From Hippasteria phrygiana (Eukaryota > Echinodermata > Asteroidea > Valvatida > Goniasteridae): a stretch of 64,000 nt of DNA. The position numbers and the translations under genes were made by a program. The notes below the pieces were generated by a model. The model saw only the letters and a list, made by a program, of their open reading frames with translations. It did not search any database and had not been told where the DNA came from. Below are positions 1 to 8,890 of the stretch, in pieces; position 1 is the stretch's first letter, and the number at the start of each line of letters is the position of its first letter. The DNA lies in NCBI GenBank assembly GCA_037893225.1, contig JAZGUH010000147.1:1459501-1523500 (forward strand), read 5' to 3'.

Positions 1-209
1 TGATCACGACTAAACATTTACAGGTAGATAGTAGTAGAAATACAACAACAAATAATAGTAGTATTACTATAAAAGATGAATCCAGAAACGACAACGACGG
101 ATCAAGTAGCAGAGACTCCTCAGCCTCCCCAAGAGACTCCCCAACCTCCACAAGAGCCGGCTCAGCCGGCTCTAGCGAGAGTCACAAAAAAGAGAGTAAA
201 AGACCCTAA
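1..209 (+). CDS. 3' end of an unknown virus-like gene (cut by the window edge)
   Basis: An open frame enters from the window edge and stops with TAA at 207-209. Its last ~45 residues are rich in Ser, Asn, Asp, Pro and Lys and overlap the start of the next gene (ATG at 76) in another frame. The stretch just inside the window reads ITTKHL, and the same residues occur at the matching place in the decayed gene on the minus strand near 57.35 kb. That supports a shared gene order in the two virus blocks. Function unknown. The overlap of ~130 bases is seen directly; that this frame is really translated to its stop is inference. Confidence 0.5.
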   Translation, partial: ITTKHLQVDSSRNTTTNNSSITIKDESRNDNDGSSSRDSSASPRDSPTSTRAGSAGSSESHKKESKRP

Positions 210-492
210 AAGAGTAGAGCAAGGTAAAAGACTGGCCGAAAGAAACAGAAAGATGAAAGAACAAATAAAAAAAATGCAAAGTATAGAAGAAGAAGAAGCT
301 CCCCATCAAACGCTAGCGCGAACGATGGGAGACATTCCGAGCTGGGGATACGCAATAGTTGGTTTGGCTGTTTTAGGAATTGGATATCTCGCGTTTAAAA
401 AGAGTAAACCAGCTTCATCCGTAGATCCGCAGCAAAAAGTATATTCTGTGAGCGTAACCCCTAAAGTTGAAGAACTATTAGAAATGGAATAA
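76..492 (+). CDS. 138-aa virus-like protein with a basic helix and one membrane segment
   Basis: The N-terminal 35 residues are rich in Pro, Gln and Thr. Residues 38-67 form a strongly basic, probably helical stretch around PKRVEQGK. One membrane segment lies at about residues 90-107 (starts WGYAIVG), followed by a short polar tail. The homologue at 57272-56859 keeps the basic stretch and membrane segment almost unchanged while the N-terminal repeats differ. It is first in a tight same-strand run with the 77-, 533- and 214-aa genes, with gaps of about 31, 25 and 30 bases. That spacing suggests a virus-like unit rather than a host gene. A membrane-associated minor virion protein that binds nucleic acid through the basic region is possible, but function is not known. 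The frame is intact, unlike much of the right-hand block. Confidence 0.75.
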   Translation: MNPETTTTDQVAETPQPPQETPQPPQEPAQPALARVTKKRVKDPKRVEQGKRLAERNRKMKEQIKKMQSIEEEEAPHQTLARTMGDIPSWGYAIVGLAVLGIGYLAFKKSKPASSVDPQQKVYSVSVTPKVEELLEME

Positions 493-523
493 ATAAAAAA
501 TAAAAAATGTTAGTACAAGTAAA

Positions 524-757
524 ATGGATACTAAGAACGTTGCAAATACTCTTTATCACGGCGCTGTGTTGAGTTTGTTGACCGTAGGTTATACTATGTT
601 GAGTAAAAAACTTTTGAAAATTAAGCCCGCCGATTTAGGAAAGTTAGACGTAGAAGATACGGTTAAAATCACCGCTACGGTAGGTAGCGCTCTAGCTACT
701 CAGACTTGGTTGGTGAGTCAAGGAATAATTCCTCAGAATGTGGTAAATACTACGTAA
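524..757 (+). CDS. 77-aa conserved hydrophobic protein of the virus-like block
   Basis: This small protein has two moderately hydrophobic segments, about residues 12-27 (AVLSLLTVGYTML) and 50-67, separated by a polar KPADLGKLD turn, so it may be a two-pass membrane or amphipathic protein. It is the best conserved gene of the two blocks: the copy at 56838-56605 has the same length and differs at only about nine positions by my reading. Both copies lie between the one-pass protein and the coiled-coil protein. The start was chosen because MDTKNVANTLYHGAV is shared by both copies. Equal length and conservative changes point to past selection. Function unknown. Confidence 0.75.
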   Translation: MDTKNVANTLYHGAVLSLLTVGYTMLSKKLLKIKPADLGKLDVEDTVKITATVGSALATQTWLVSQGIIPQNVVNTT

Positions 758-759
758 AA

Positions 760-785
760 TATAAAATATACGACTTTATAAAATG
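760..785 (+). promoter_or_regulatory. AT-rich 26-bp motif ending in the ATG of the 533-aa gene
   Basis: The 26 bases up to and including the ATG at 783 (TATAAAATATACGACTTTAT, then AAAATG) are identical to the 26 bases before the next gene at 2392-2417. The flanking DNA is not alike. Position and AT-richness suggest a viral promoter with a very short leader, which is inference. The right-hand block has a looser version upstream of 56561. Confidence 0.6.
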
Positions 786-2384
786 GCTGAAGGTGGAGAA
801 TTTATACCTATGGATGATGTGGGTCGAGAAGACAAACAAAATGATATAGATGATGATTTTGAAGATGCTGATGCCGATGATGGCTTAGGAATAAACCCCG
901 ACGATGATTTTAAATTAGACAGATCGGCTGAGCCACAACCGCCTACGACGACGGATGGTGCGATTGATATATTAGGTAAATATTCTGATTATCCAAAATA
1001 TGGTTACGCAGAATCGTTTTATGATTTTATGGAAGGCAACGGTTATAAAAAACCGACGAATATAAGATATGAAAAATTTCATAAAGAAAAAAATGGTATT
1101 TACTATGATGATATCTTGCTGACGTATGTAAACGACCCCAAAAAATGTGTAGCTATTAGCACGTTAAAAAATAGAATTACCGCTGTTTCTGGAGTTAAAG
1201 CCAGTTTATTTTTACGAGAAGAGCTTGGTTTTGTAGCAACTAAAAAGACGGAATTACGCCCTACAAGCGTAGCTACGCGAGTACAACAAGAAATAAGTCA
1301 GATACAACCCGAAAATATTGAGTTGAGTGAACTTCCAACAGCAGCCGATGATGTTAGCGATATCGTAAAAGAAGTAGTCGATGTATTAAGAGAAAAAGAA
1401 TTAGATTTGGAAAATCAAGATGTTGGTTTTCCTGTATTAATAGATGAAATAGATGGACTACTAAACGCATTAGATCAACGAGAAAGATCATTAGATAAAC
1501 GAGCGAAAGAATTAAATGAAGTAGTAAAAACATTAGGTGGACGAGTAGAAACATTAGATAGATCGAGAGAAGTATTAGTTAAACGAAGAACAGCATTAGA
1601 TGAACGAGAAAAAGTATTAGATGAACGAGAAACAGTAATGGCTAAAATTACAGGCTTAAATAACTTTAGAGAACTTGCTGGTTTAGACAAAGCGTTACAA
1701 ACTCTCAAAGGTGAGTTAGAATTAAATTTAGCTAAAGTAAGAAGGCTAGATGATGAAATTAATCAAACCAAAGCTGAACTAACTGAAGCAGCGAGCGAAG
1801 AAGAGAGACGAGAAATAGCCAATCGATTAAAAGGTCTAAATGATGAAAGATCCGCTAGAATGACAGCGGCGCTCGAAAATGAACGAGGACTCAAAAGTCA
1901 AATCGCTAGAATAAAAGAAACGATTAATAAAATACTAGATGGTGATACCTCATTAGTAGAAAAGATTAGAATTCTGTTTCGAGAACAGGGCGTGACGGTC
2001 GTTAGTATATTGGCCGCGTTTGCTTTAGCTATAAGTACGATCGTTGCTTCTTTGGTGGCGGCTGTTGGTGGCAGCGCTGCAACAGCTGCTGCAGCGGTTG
2101 TTTCTGCTCCGACTCCGGTTCTGCCTAAACCCGTTACTCCTACACCTAAGCCCGGAGGTAACGTGAAAGATTGGATAAGTAACCATTTAAAAAACTTGGC
2201 TAATTTGCTAAAAAAGCTCGGGGGTAAGTTATTAATCGCTTTACCGGGCATTTTGGGTAGTATCGCGAGTTGGTTGTTCAATCTTTTGAGCAAGAGTGTC
2301 GGTTGGTTGGCGGAGCACGTGTGGGCGTTATTGGTAGGTGTCGGTACTTTGATTCTCGTATACATGCAACAAAAATTTAAATAA
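783..2384 (+). CDS. 533-aa coiled-coil membrane protein of the virus-like block
   Basis: Order along the protein: an acidic start (residues 1-50), a small conserved region (about 65-150, with SDYPKYGYAESFYDFMEG), a long charged coiled coil (about 165-400), a hydrophobic Ala/Val/Ser-rich segment (about 402-437), a Pro-rich linker, then a Gly/Leu-rich C-terminal part with two more hydrophobic stretches ending near ILVYMQQKFK. The coiled coil contains short repeats of the LDERE/LDKRA type (nucleotides about 1460-1640) that are absent from the homologue at 56561-55455. I recall C-termini of this kind in uncharacterised proteins near Polinton or adintovirus-like genes in other animals, but have not checked. 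A structural or membrane-attached virion protein is plausible. The frame is intact and the start sits inside the conserved 26-bp motif. Confidence 0.75.
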   Translation: MAEGGEFIPMDDVGREDKQNDIDDDFEDADADDGLGINPDDDFKLDRSAEPQPPTTTDGAIDILGKYSDYPKYGYAESFYDFMEGNGYKKPTNIRYEKFHKEKNGIYYDDILLTYVNDPKKCVAISTLKNRITAVSGVKASLFLREELGFVATKKTELRPTSVATRVQQEISQIQPENIELSELPTAADDVSDIVKEVVDVLREKELDLENQDVGFPVLIDEIDGLLNALDQRERSLDKRAKELNEVVKTLGGRVETLDRSREVLVKRRTALDEREKVLDERETVMAKITGLNNFRELAGLDKALQTLKGELELNLAKVRRLDDEINQTKAELTEAASEEERREIANRLKGLNDERSARMTAALENERGLKSQIARIKETINKILDGDTSLVEKIRILFREQGVTVVSILAAFALAISTIVASLVAAVGGSAATAAAAVVSAPTPVLPKPVTPTPKPGGNVKDWISNHLKNLANLLKKLGGKLLIALPGILGSIASWLFNLLSKSVGWLAEHVWALLVGVGTLILVYMQQKFK

Positions 2385-2391
2385 TAAGTTG

Positions 2392-2417
2392 TATAAAATA
2401 TACGACTTTATAAAATG
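2392..2417 (+). promoter_or_regulatory. Second copy of the 26-bp AT-rich start motif
   Basis: Exact repeat of 760-785, again ending in the start codon, here of the 214-aa gene. Two identical copies in front of two unrelated genes are best explained by shared regulation or a recent local copy. Confidence 0.6.
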
Positions 2418-3059
2418 ACCGCAGAATCCGTTTACCCTAAATTGCCCGTTGATTATAGTGTCCCGAGTGAAACGAACGAGTCTTCAGTCTTTAGGTTAAA
2501 TAAAATCGAACGAGTGCAAAATGAGATAGCCAACGAGAGAGATAAGAGAGAACGGTTGCACAAAAAGTATAATAAAATTATTACCTGTTTATCTAACGCA
2601 GAGACCGTTATAGAATATTTCGGAGCTTTATCCAGTGCAATAGGCATAGTCGGCGTTGTCGGCCTTATTAGTATACCTATAGGCGTGGTGTTAGAAGGAT
2701 TAGCTATAGGATGCGTAGGTGTAAGTTTGGCATTAAAACGATTTAGTAAAAAGTTTAGAGGTAAAGCTAAGAAACACGATGAGATTAGAGTAGTAGCCGA
2801 AACAAAATTAAATACGATAAATGAATTAGTGTCCCAGGCCGTAGACGATGGTGATGTAAGTCACGAAGAATTTGCTTTGATTAACGATGAATTAAAAAAG
2901 TTTTATGGAATGAAAGAAGCTATTAGGGCACAAACTAAAGCGAGAGAAGAGTCCGTTAGAAATCAAAAAGAAATAGACGATGAGGTCGAAAAGAAAGTTG
3001 TCGAGAGAATGGAGAAAGAAAAAAAAGATCTTATCGCAAAACTTACAACTTTAGATTAG
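2415..3059 (+). CDS. 214-aa membrane protein with a hydrophobic hairpin and charged C-terminal helices
   Basis: The N-terminus contains YPKL at residues 7-10, which fits the YPxL pattern used by some viral proteins to bind ALIX. A charged helix follows (29-55), then a long hydrophobic region (about 70-108, probably two membrane passes: SSAIGIVGVVGLISIPIG and onwards), a conserved segment KKHDEIRVVAETKLNTINEL (119-138), an acidic turn, and a Lys/Glu-rich C-terminal helix. I recall this middle segment in a family found beside capsid-like genes in animal endogenous viruses; unverified. It is the last gene of the block. The frame stops at 3057-3059, but the -1 frame stays open from the A8 run at 3019-3026 to 3160. 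No counterpart is left in the right-hand block, which breaks off before it. Confidence 0.75.
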   Translation: MTAESVYPKLPVDYSVPSETNESSVFRLNKIERVQNEIANERDKRERLHKKYNKIITCLSNAETVIEYFGALSSAIGIVGVVGLISIPIGVVLEGLAIGCVGVSLALKRFSKKFRGKAKKHDEIRVVAETKLNTINELVSQAVDDGDVSHEEFALINDELKKFYGMKEAIRAQTKAREESVRNQKEIDDEVEKKVVERMEKEKKDLIAKLTTLD

Positions 3060-3160
3060 AAATATGTAAAGAATATGAGCGTGATTCTAACGTGAATAGA
3101 GATGAGCCTCCTGATTATGAGAGTTTAGGGGCTAGGCCTAGCGCTCCTTGCGAAGAATAG
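3019..3160 (+). CDS. Overlapping -1 frame with PPxY and PSAP late-domain motifs
   Basis: From the run of eight A bases at 3019-3026, the -1 frame relative to the 214-aa gene is open to TAG at 3158-3160. It encodes PPDY (3107-3118) and PSAP (3137-3148), 18 bases apart. PPxY recruits Nedd4-family ligases and P[S/T]AP recruits Tsg101 in known viral budding proteins. Two explanations remain open: programmed -1 slippage on the A run, or an indel in the run that truncated the 214-aa gene. Its own start codon was not found, so it is probably an extension rather than a separate gene. Confidence 0.5.
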
Positions 3161-3215
3161 TTGTAGTTATTTATACTCCTTATAGTCGTAAACGTACAGT
3201 AGATCTACGTAACAC

Positions 3216-3261
3216 AAAAAAACCCTCATCTCTACTGAGTGTAGAGGTGAGTGGTTTTTTT
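3216..3261 (+). terminator. Hairpin just after the last left-block gene
   Basis: A near-perfect stem (CCCTCATCTCTAC pairing with GTAGAGGTGAG) with a TGAGT loop is bracketed by a run of A on the left and T on the right. It lies ~55 bases after the late-domain frame. Transcript-end hairpins are known in some large DNA viruses and virophages; applying that here is inference. Confidence 0.4.
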
Positions 3262-3359
3262 GCCTTGTTTTGGGGGACTGGTTTTTGGGCGATTTTTTTA
3301 GCTCAGGAGGCCCATAATAACGTAGTTTGGGGGGTAGGCGACTAAAAAACACTCTTATT

Positions 3360-3480
3360 TTCTAGATTTTTTACTAAATTTTGGTGTATATCTATACACC
3401 AAAATCTTGCTCAATTTTAGACGAATTTTAGATGATTTTGGAATTCTTAAAATCATCTAAAATTTGATGTATATCTATAC
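3360..3480. repeat. AT-rich cluster of short palindromes
   Basis: Contains a palindrome with arms TTTTGGTGTATA and its complement (3379-3404) and a second inverted pair around GATGATTTT (about 3430-3462). It lies between the virus block and the first dispersed repeat and may mark the end of the integrated element. Confidence 0.4.
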
Positions 3481-3524
3481 AGCAAATTTTGGGGGTAGTC
3501 TTATATGCTCCTTTACATACTACT

Positions 3525-5016
3525 CGTTCGGATGCTACATTCTAGTGTTGCGAGTTGGGATACATTATGCAAACAGTTTTAGGTATTATGGGGGGTTACA
3601 TTTGAGTTTGCGTTTTGAGGAAATATTATGGTTCGGGTTACGTCAAATTGTGAGCTACCGGTTCATTTTGGTTCGGGGTAAATGCCTTTGCAGTTTAAAA
3701 GATGAGAAAGGTAATAATGATTGTATTGGTTCTATTTATTGATATATTTTATTGTATTTTATTTAATTTCATTTATTGTATTTTATTTTAATTCTTTTAG
3801 TTAGGCCTTTTAGTTTAACTGTGCCAATTTGAAAGATGAAAAGATAATAATTGCAGTGGGTCTGTTAATAAATTTTATTTATTTATGATAGTTAAATCAA
3901 GAATTCCTCAGATTAAAAACTGCATATCGCACTCAACTTCGACAGGCTGAAGAAACCTGTGACGACAAGACGAAGGAATTTTTAGATTTAGAGGTGGGAG
4001 TAAAACCCCGCAGAATGATATTCTGGGAAAACTCACGGAATCAGGCAGGGATTGAAAAACCAATCAACATGTCGGCCTTGGTGGGATTCGAACCGAGATC
4101 GCAGCTGTGCAAGTCGAGGTAATACATGTACTACTAGGCCAGCCTGACTCCCCTGAAATCTTCTAAAGAGTAATATTTCACCCTTCATGACTCCTGTAAG
4201 GGTTTGTCTCCATTTAAGCTTGAATCTGAAGAAAAGCGGTGCTTTTATGTGCACTGATCAGATTACGCAGGAAAAAATGAAAAATCTAGATTTTTTCAAA
4301 CCTGCTTTTTCGGGGCTATTGTTTTTTTCATGCGAGATGCTATGGATGAACGGACAAATGTGACCCTCTATAGCATTTTGAGAAATGTCTCCCAAGTTTT
4401 TGTTTTTTTACAGAGAAATTATAGTGGGCTTTCCGATAATACCAAATTTATTTCTGTATATACATTTGGAACGAATCACAAGCTCAGTGTACCGCCAATG
4501 ACGCCATTAAATAGTCATCTTTTTCTCTCTTTCTCTCGAAACAAAATTACCATGGAAATTCAATGATAATAGAGCTTTCCAAAAAATCTTAAAATGTATT
4601 CCGTTAATGACTTTTAGTGCGTACATGACTTCAAGCGACGATTACTCGAAAAATGGTCTTGGGGGAAGCATTCCTCATTACGCTCCAGACGGTCACACAT
4701 TTTATTTTTTCCCTTTCCATTAGATTAACAACGCAAACCAGTTGCACTTTGAGAACCCTGCTTTGTAGTTGTATGCAAGGTCTATAGCTAAAATAAAAAC
4801 TCATGATAGGCCTAAGGGGGCTGACCGAGGAATTTTGCAACGGGTGGTCAGACTTTTCAGATTTGTTACCCGTAAATTTAACAAAAAAGGCAAGTCGTCA
4901 AATTAGGGCTGGGCTGTTTGCTTAAAAGAAAGATAATTTGCATGATCTGAGAATGTTAAAACAAAAGTTGGGAAGGAAAACAAAATAGGTGAAAAACCCC
5001 CATCCCCGATCTGTCC
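3525..5016. repeat. 1.49-kb direct repeat, copy A
   Basis: Runs from CGTTCGGATGC to CGATCTGTCC and is repeated almost unchanged at 5896-7389, in the same orientation. No convincing coding frame. It includes a tRNA-like region on the minus strand at 4070-4148, so it is probably a composite retroposon or an unclassified dispersed repeat. The two copies differ by scattered substitutions and small indels. Confidence 0.75.
4070..4148 (-). repeat. tRNA-derived SINE head in repeat copy A
   Basis: Read on the minus strand this shows a box A-like TGGCCTAGTAG and a canonical box B GGTTCGAATCC at tRNA-like spacing. No functional tRNA fold with a clear anticodon was found. The duplicate is at 6445-6524. 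Confidence 0.55.
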
Positions 5017-5895
5017 CTAACTATCTAACTGAACGTGGCGAATTATGTAAAATTGTTAAGATAAAGCCACTCCAGCCTTGATCGAAGCCTAAGTAATTCA
5101 CCGACAATGAGCTGTATTATGCATAGCACAAGTAGCGATTATCAATCGCCTTGTAAAAGTGCAAAATGGAAATCAGGAACAGAGTGCCCACACTTGGTTC
5201 AAGGTGAACACGCGATTTGTTTTTTTCCATACAGTTTCGGCAGATCAATAGAGGGCGTCCTTTCTGCACGGCACACCATGCATTCAAGAACTTAACTCGC
5301 ATAATGGCATCCCACGGGGGCACGAGATTACAGAGACGTCATTAAGACAACTAGGCCTATAATGTTAACGTTGTAGTAAACCGATTTGGTCGAGCTGCTG
5401 TTGTGGCAGGAAAAATACTTAGGACTCTCCAATGTGTTTGAGACACAGATCAAATTAAAGCTTATTCCATCATTTCTCAGTTTCTGTTCAATTTTATGGG
5501 GATTAACCGATTTTTTGGGAGACATTTCCATCCAAAGATAATCCCCCCCCCCCCCCCCCCTAAAAGTAGTCATGTAGCCCATCGCCAGCTTGAAAAAAAT
5601 ATGCCTACGCTAATTGCAAAATAGAGCACTTTGGGCACAATTTTATCCGAATTTCACAGTAATACAAGCTGGCAGTCCTGTGCACTGCTTCCAACCTTCT
5701 CTTTTACAAACCCTCAAGTTCATGGCCCACAAAATGCTCTTACAGCAGATAATTTGAGTGCTCGCAAATCGTGATTTGGCCGGCGTAGGCATTTTCGGCC
5801 CATAGTACTCGTCTGCACCCCAAACCGGAAGATCGTAAGGCCTCGAAGATCACTCACACTAACTTCCGTGATAAAAACGTGTGTTGATGATCAGA
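5017..5895. other. Spacer between the two 1.49-kb repeats; no gene seen
   Basis: Unrelated to the flanking repeats. Contains a pure C run near 5540-5559. No supported coding region, RNA gene or terminal repeat seen. Confidence 0.5.
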
Positions 5896-7389
5896 CGTTC
5901 GGATGCTACATTCTAGTGTTGCGAATTGGGATACATTATGCAAACAGTTTTAGGTATTATGGGGGGTTACATTTGAATTTGCGTTTTGAGGAAATATTTT
6001 GGTTCGGGTTACGTCAAATTGTGAGCTACCGGTTCATTTTGGTTCGGGGTAAATGCCTTTGCAGTTTAAAAGATGAGAAAGGATAATAATGATTGTATTG
6101 GTTCTATTTATTGATATATTTTATTGTATTTTATTTCATTTCATTTATTTTAATTCTTTTAGTTAGGCCTTTTAGTTTAACTGTGCCTTAAGGCCTTTTC
6201 AATTTGAAAGATGAATAGATAATAATTGCAGTGGGTCTGTTAATAAATGTTATTTAATTATGATAATTAAATCAAGAATTCCTCAGATTAAAAGTGCATA
6301 TCGCACTCAACTTCGACAGGCTGAAGAAACCTGTGACGAAAAGACGAAGGAATTTTCAGATTTAGAGGTGGGAGTAAAACCCCGCAGAATGATATTCTGG
6401 GAAAACTCACGGAATCAGGCAGGGGATTGAAAAACCAATCAATATGTCGGGCCTTGGTGGGATTCGAACCGAGGTCACAGCTGTACAAGGCGAGGTAATA
6501 CATGTACTACTAGGCCAGCCTGACTCCCCTGAAATCTTCTAACCAGTAATATTTCACCCTTCATGACTCCTGTAAGGGTTTGTCTCCATTTAAGCTTGAA
6601 TCTGAAGAAAAGCGGTGCTTTTATGTGCACTGATCAGATTACGCAGGACAAAAAGAAGAATCAAGATTTTTTCAAACCTGTTTTTTCGGGGCTATTGTTT
6701 TTTTTCATGCGAGATGCTATGGATGAACGGACAATTGTGACCCTCTATAGCATTTTGAGGAATGTCTCCCAAGTTTTGGCTTTTTTACAGAGAAATTATA
6801 GTGGGCTTTCCGATAATACCAAATTTATTTCTGTATATACATTTGGAACGAATCACAAGCTCAGTGTACCGCCAATGACGCCATCAAAAAGTCGTCCTTT
6901 TCTCTCTTTCTCTTGAAACAAAATTACCATGGAAATTCAATGATATTAAAGCTTTCCAAAAAATCTTAAAATTTATTCCGCTAATGACTTTTAGCGCGTA
7001 CATCAAGCGACGATTACTCGAAAACTGGTCTTAGGGGAAGCATTCCTCATTACGCTCCAGAGGGTCACACATTTGAATAGTTGTTTCCCCTTTCCATTAG
7101 ATTAACAACGCAAACCAGTTGCACTTTGAGAACCCTGCTTTGTAGTTGTATGCAAGGTCTATAGCTAAAATAAAAACAATAGGCCTAAGTGGGCTGACCG
7201 AGGAATTTTGCAACGGGTGGTCAGACTTTTTAGATTTTTTACCCGTAAATTTAACCAAGAAGGCAAGTCGTCAAATTAGGGCTGGGCTGTTTGCTTAAAA
7301 GAAAGATAATTTGCATGATCTGAGAATGTTAAAACAAAAGTTGGGAAGGAAAACAAAATAGGTGAAAAACCCCTATCCCCGATCTGTCC
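5896..7389. repeat. 1.49-kb direct repeat, copy B
   Basis: Same sequence and orientation as 3525-5016, with a similar tRNA-like head on the minus strand. Flanks differ from those of copy A, which favours either two insertions of one repeat family or an old tandem event followed by insertion of the spacer. Confidence 0.75.
6445..6524 (-). repeat. tRNA-derived SINE head in repeat copy B
   Basis: Box B GGTTCGAATCC and box A-like TGGCCTAGTAG on the minus strand, matching 4070-4148 with one extra base and a few changes. Confidence 0.55.
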
Positions 7390-7505
7390 TGGGGACTTTG
7401 CTAAACTTGAACTCCGGACACCTCGAATTTTTTTCTCCAATCCCTCGAGATTTGACTTTACGAGATTTTACTGTACTGAGCACGTGCGTTCACGTAATCG
7501 GCTGT

Positions 7506-7791
7506 GGGCCTGTTTGTTTCACACGAATCCGGATCGCGATCAGTGATTCTTACGTTGGTTCACACACCAGATTCCGCCTAATGGATGGAGCGAACCAGCG
7601 GCTGGATCACTGATCGCGATCCGGATTCGTGCGAAACAAACGGTAAGCGCCTAATATCCAGAACCACCAAAATGACATCGTCATGTATTACTGAAAATGC
7701 ACTAGGCCTTTTGAATAGGCACAAGGCGCGATGAGAGCGACGATGTCATTTTGGTGGTTCTGGATAAGTGCTTACCGAAACGAACAGGCCC
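7506..7791. mobile_element. Foldback MITE of 286 bp with nested inverted repeats
   Basis: Outer ends are inverted (GGGCCTGTTTGTTTC against the complement of GAAACGAACAGGCCC). Inside are two further hairpins: one around CGAATCCGGATCGCGATCA (about 7522-7632) and one around CCAGAACCACCAAAATGACA (about 7659-7765). No transposase. The target duplication is unclear. Confidence 0.65.
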
Positions 7792-8199
7792 TGTAATAAG
7801 CATTGTGCGCATGCGTAATACACACTTTTGCCCAAGAAAAAATCACAAGATCTTGGGAAAATTCTCAAACGGGCAATACTCGCGAAACTACAATTCTATC
7901 CTGGACAAAACTCGTTGGGACCCCCCCCCCCCCCCCCCCCATCTAATGTTGTAAAAAGTCTACGATTGTTGAAACTCGTGCACATGGTAATGGCGACACA
8001 TCTAACAAAGAACGTCAATTTTTAATTAGCCTTGAAGCTGTATTAATTAAATCACAGTAGTGTAATGAATTTCATATCACCTTGCACAAGGTTTAATATT
8101 TCGCTCAGGAAAGTGCATTCGTCTGCGAAAAATGCATGTGAATTATACAAATTGCTTCTATAAACTAACTCCATACTCGACGCAAATTCCGACGCGGCG
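7792..8199. other. Non-coding stretch with a C homopolymer
   Basis: A run of ~20 C bases lies at 7921-7940. No gene or repeat boundary seen. Confidence 0.4.
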
Positions 8200-8204
8200 G
8201 TACC

Positions 8205-8460
8205 AACTGCTGCATGGATCCGAATGGTGGTTGAGTTGTTGAGACGTCTGCACTAGTAAGCAGCAGGTCGTGGGTTCGAGTTCCGCTCTTGGAAAGCTCT
8301 GAGCATGTAGTGCTTAATACACTACTTCAGGAAAGAGCAAAAAGCTCAAATCGTGTAATTATTTGACGGCTTTCGTCAGACTTTGAGAAGAAACAAGGTC
8401 TTTGACGAAAGTGCCGTGGACTCGATGTTAACGAATGTGGATGTAAATAAATAATTTGTA
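8205..8460 (+). repeat. tRNA-derived SINE, plus strand
   Basis: A tRNA-like head (about 8222-8293) has box A-like TGGTTGAGTTG and box B GGGTTCGAGTTCC. A short body and an AT-rich TAAATAAATAA end follow. Boundaries approximate. Confidence 0.55.
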
Positions 8461-8504
8461 TTGAGTCATTACATAAAGTTCTGGAAACACTTCTGGACCA
8501 CTAA

Positions 8505-8567
8505 CACCCACAGAGTGACATAAAATGGAACACTAATAGTGGTCCAATTTATATCACTCTGTGGGTG
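8505..8567. repeat. Hairpin with nested arms
   Basis: CACCCACAGAGTGACATAAA (8505-8524) pairs with its near-complement at 8548-8567. A second arm pair around GGACCACTA is interleaved. Probably a short MITE. Confidence 0.55.
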
Positions 8568-8831
8568 TCTATGTTTAATAATTTGTTCTAGCCTTGTCTC
8601 ATATTGGGTAAAAACGTGAACCACAAAATCAAGGTTTATGTAAATGTTTTTTCTTCAAAAAGATGTCTGGATAATTTTCATATGTTCGGATACTGTGCCG
8701 ATATGGCCAGTTTGAAAAATTAAATAGAATGAGGTAACTCAAAAGAGATATAGGCCCAGGCGTTCGTTGTATATATTTGGACAATTTTGAAGTTTTTGAA
8801 ACAGTAACTAATTTTAATTGAAACAATTGGT
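8568..8831. other. Non-coding
   Basis: Nothing recognisable between two hairpins. Confidence 0.4.
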
Positions 8832-8890
8832 ATTTTTGAAGTTCCCAACTATATTCGGTTTAACCGAATATAGTTGGGAACTTCAAAAAT
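8832..8890. repeat. Perfect 29-bp-arm palindrome with a one-base loop
   Basis: Arm 1 is 8832-8860, the loop is T at 8861, and arm 2 is 8862-8890; the core reads ATATTCGGTT T AACCGAATAT. No mismatch in either arm. Confidence 0.85.

Noticed and set aside
1475..2365. Three minus-strand frames opposite the 533-aa gene
   Set aside because: Shadows of the coiled-coil coding sequence; no conservation in the right-hand copy.
3464..3742. 92-residue frame in repeat copy A
   Set aside because: The copy B version is shorter and changed; the region is a dispersed repeat without protein motifs.
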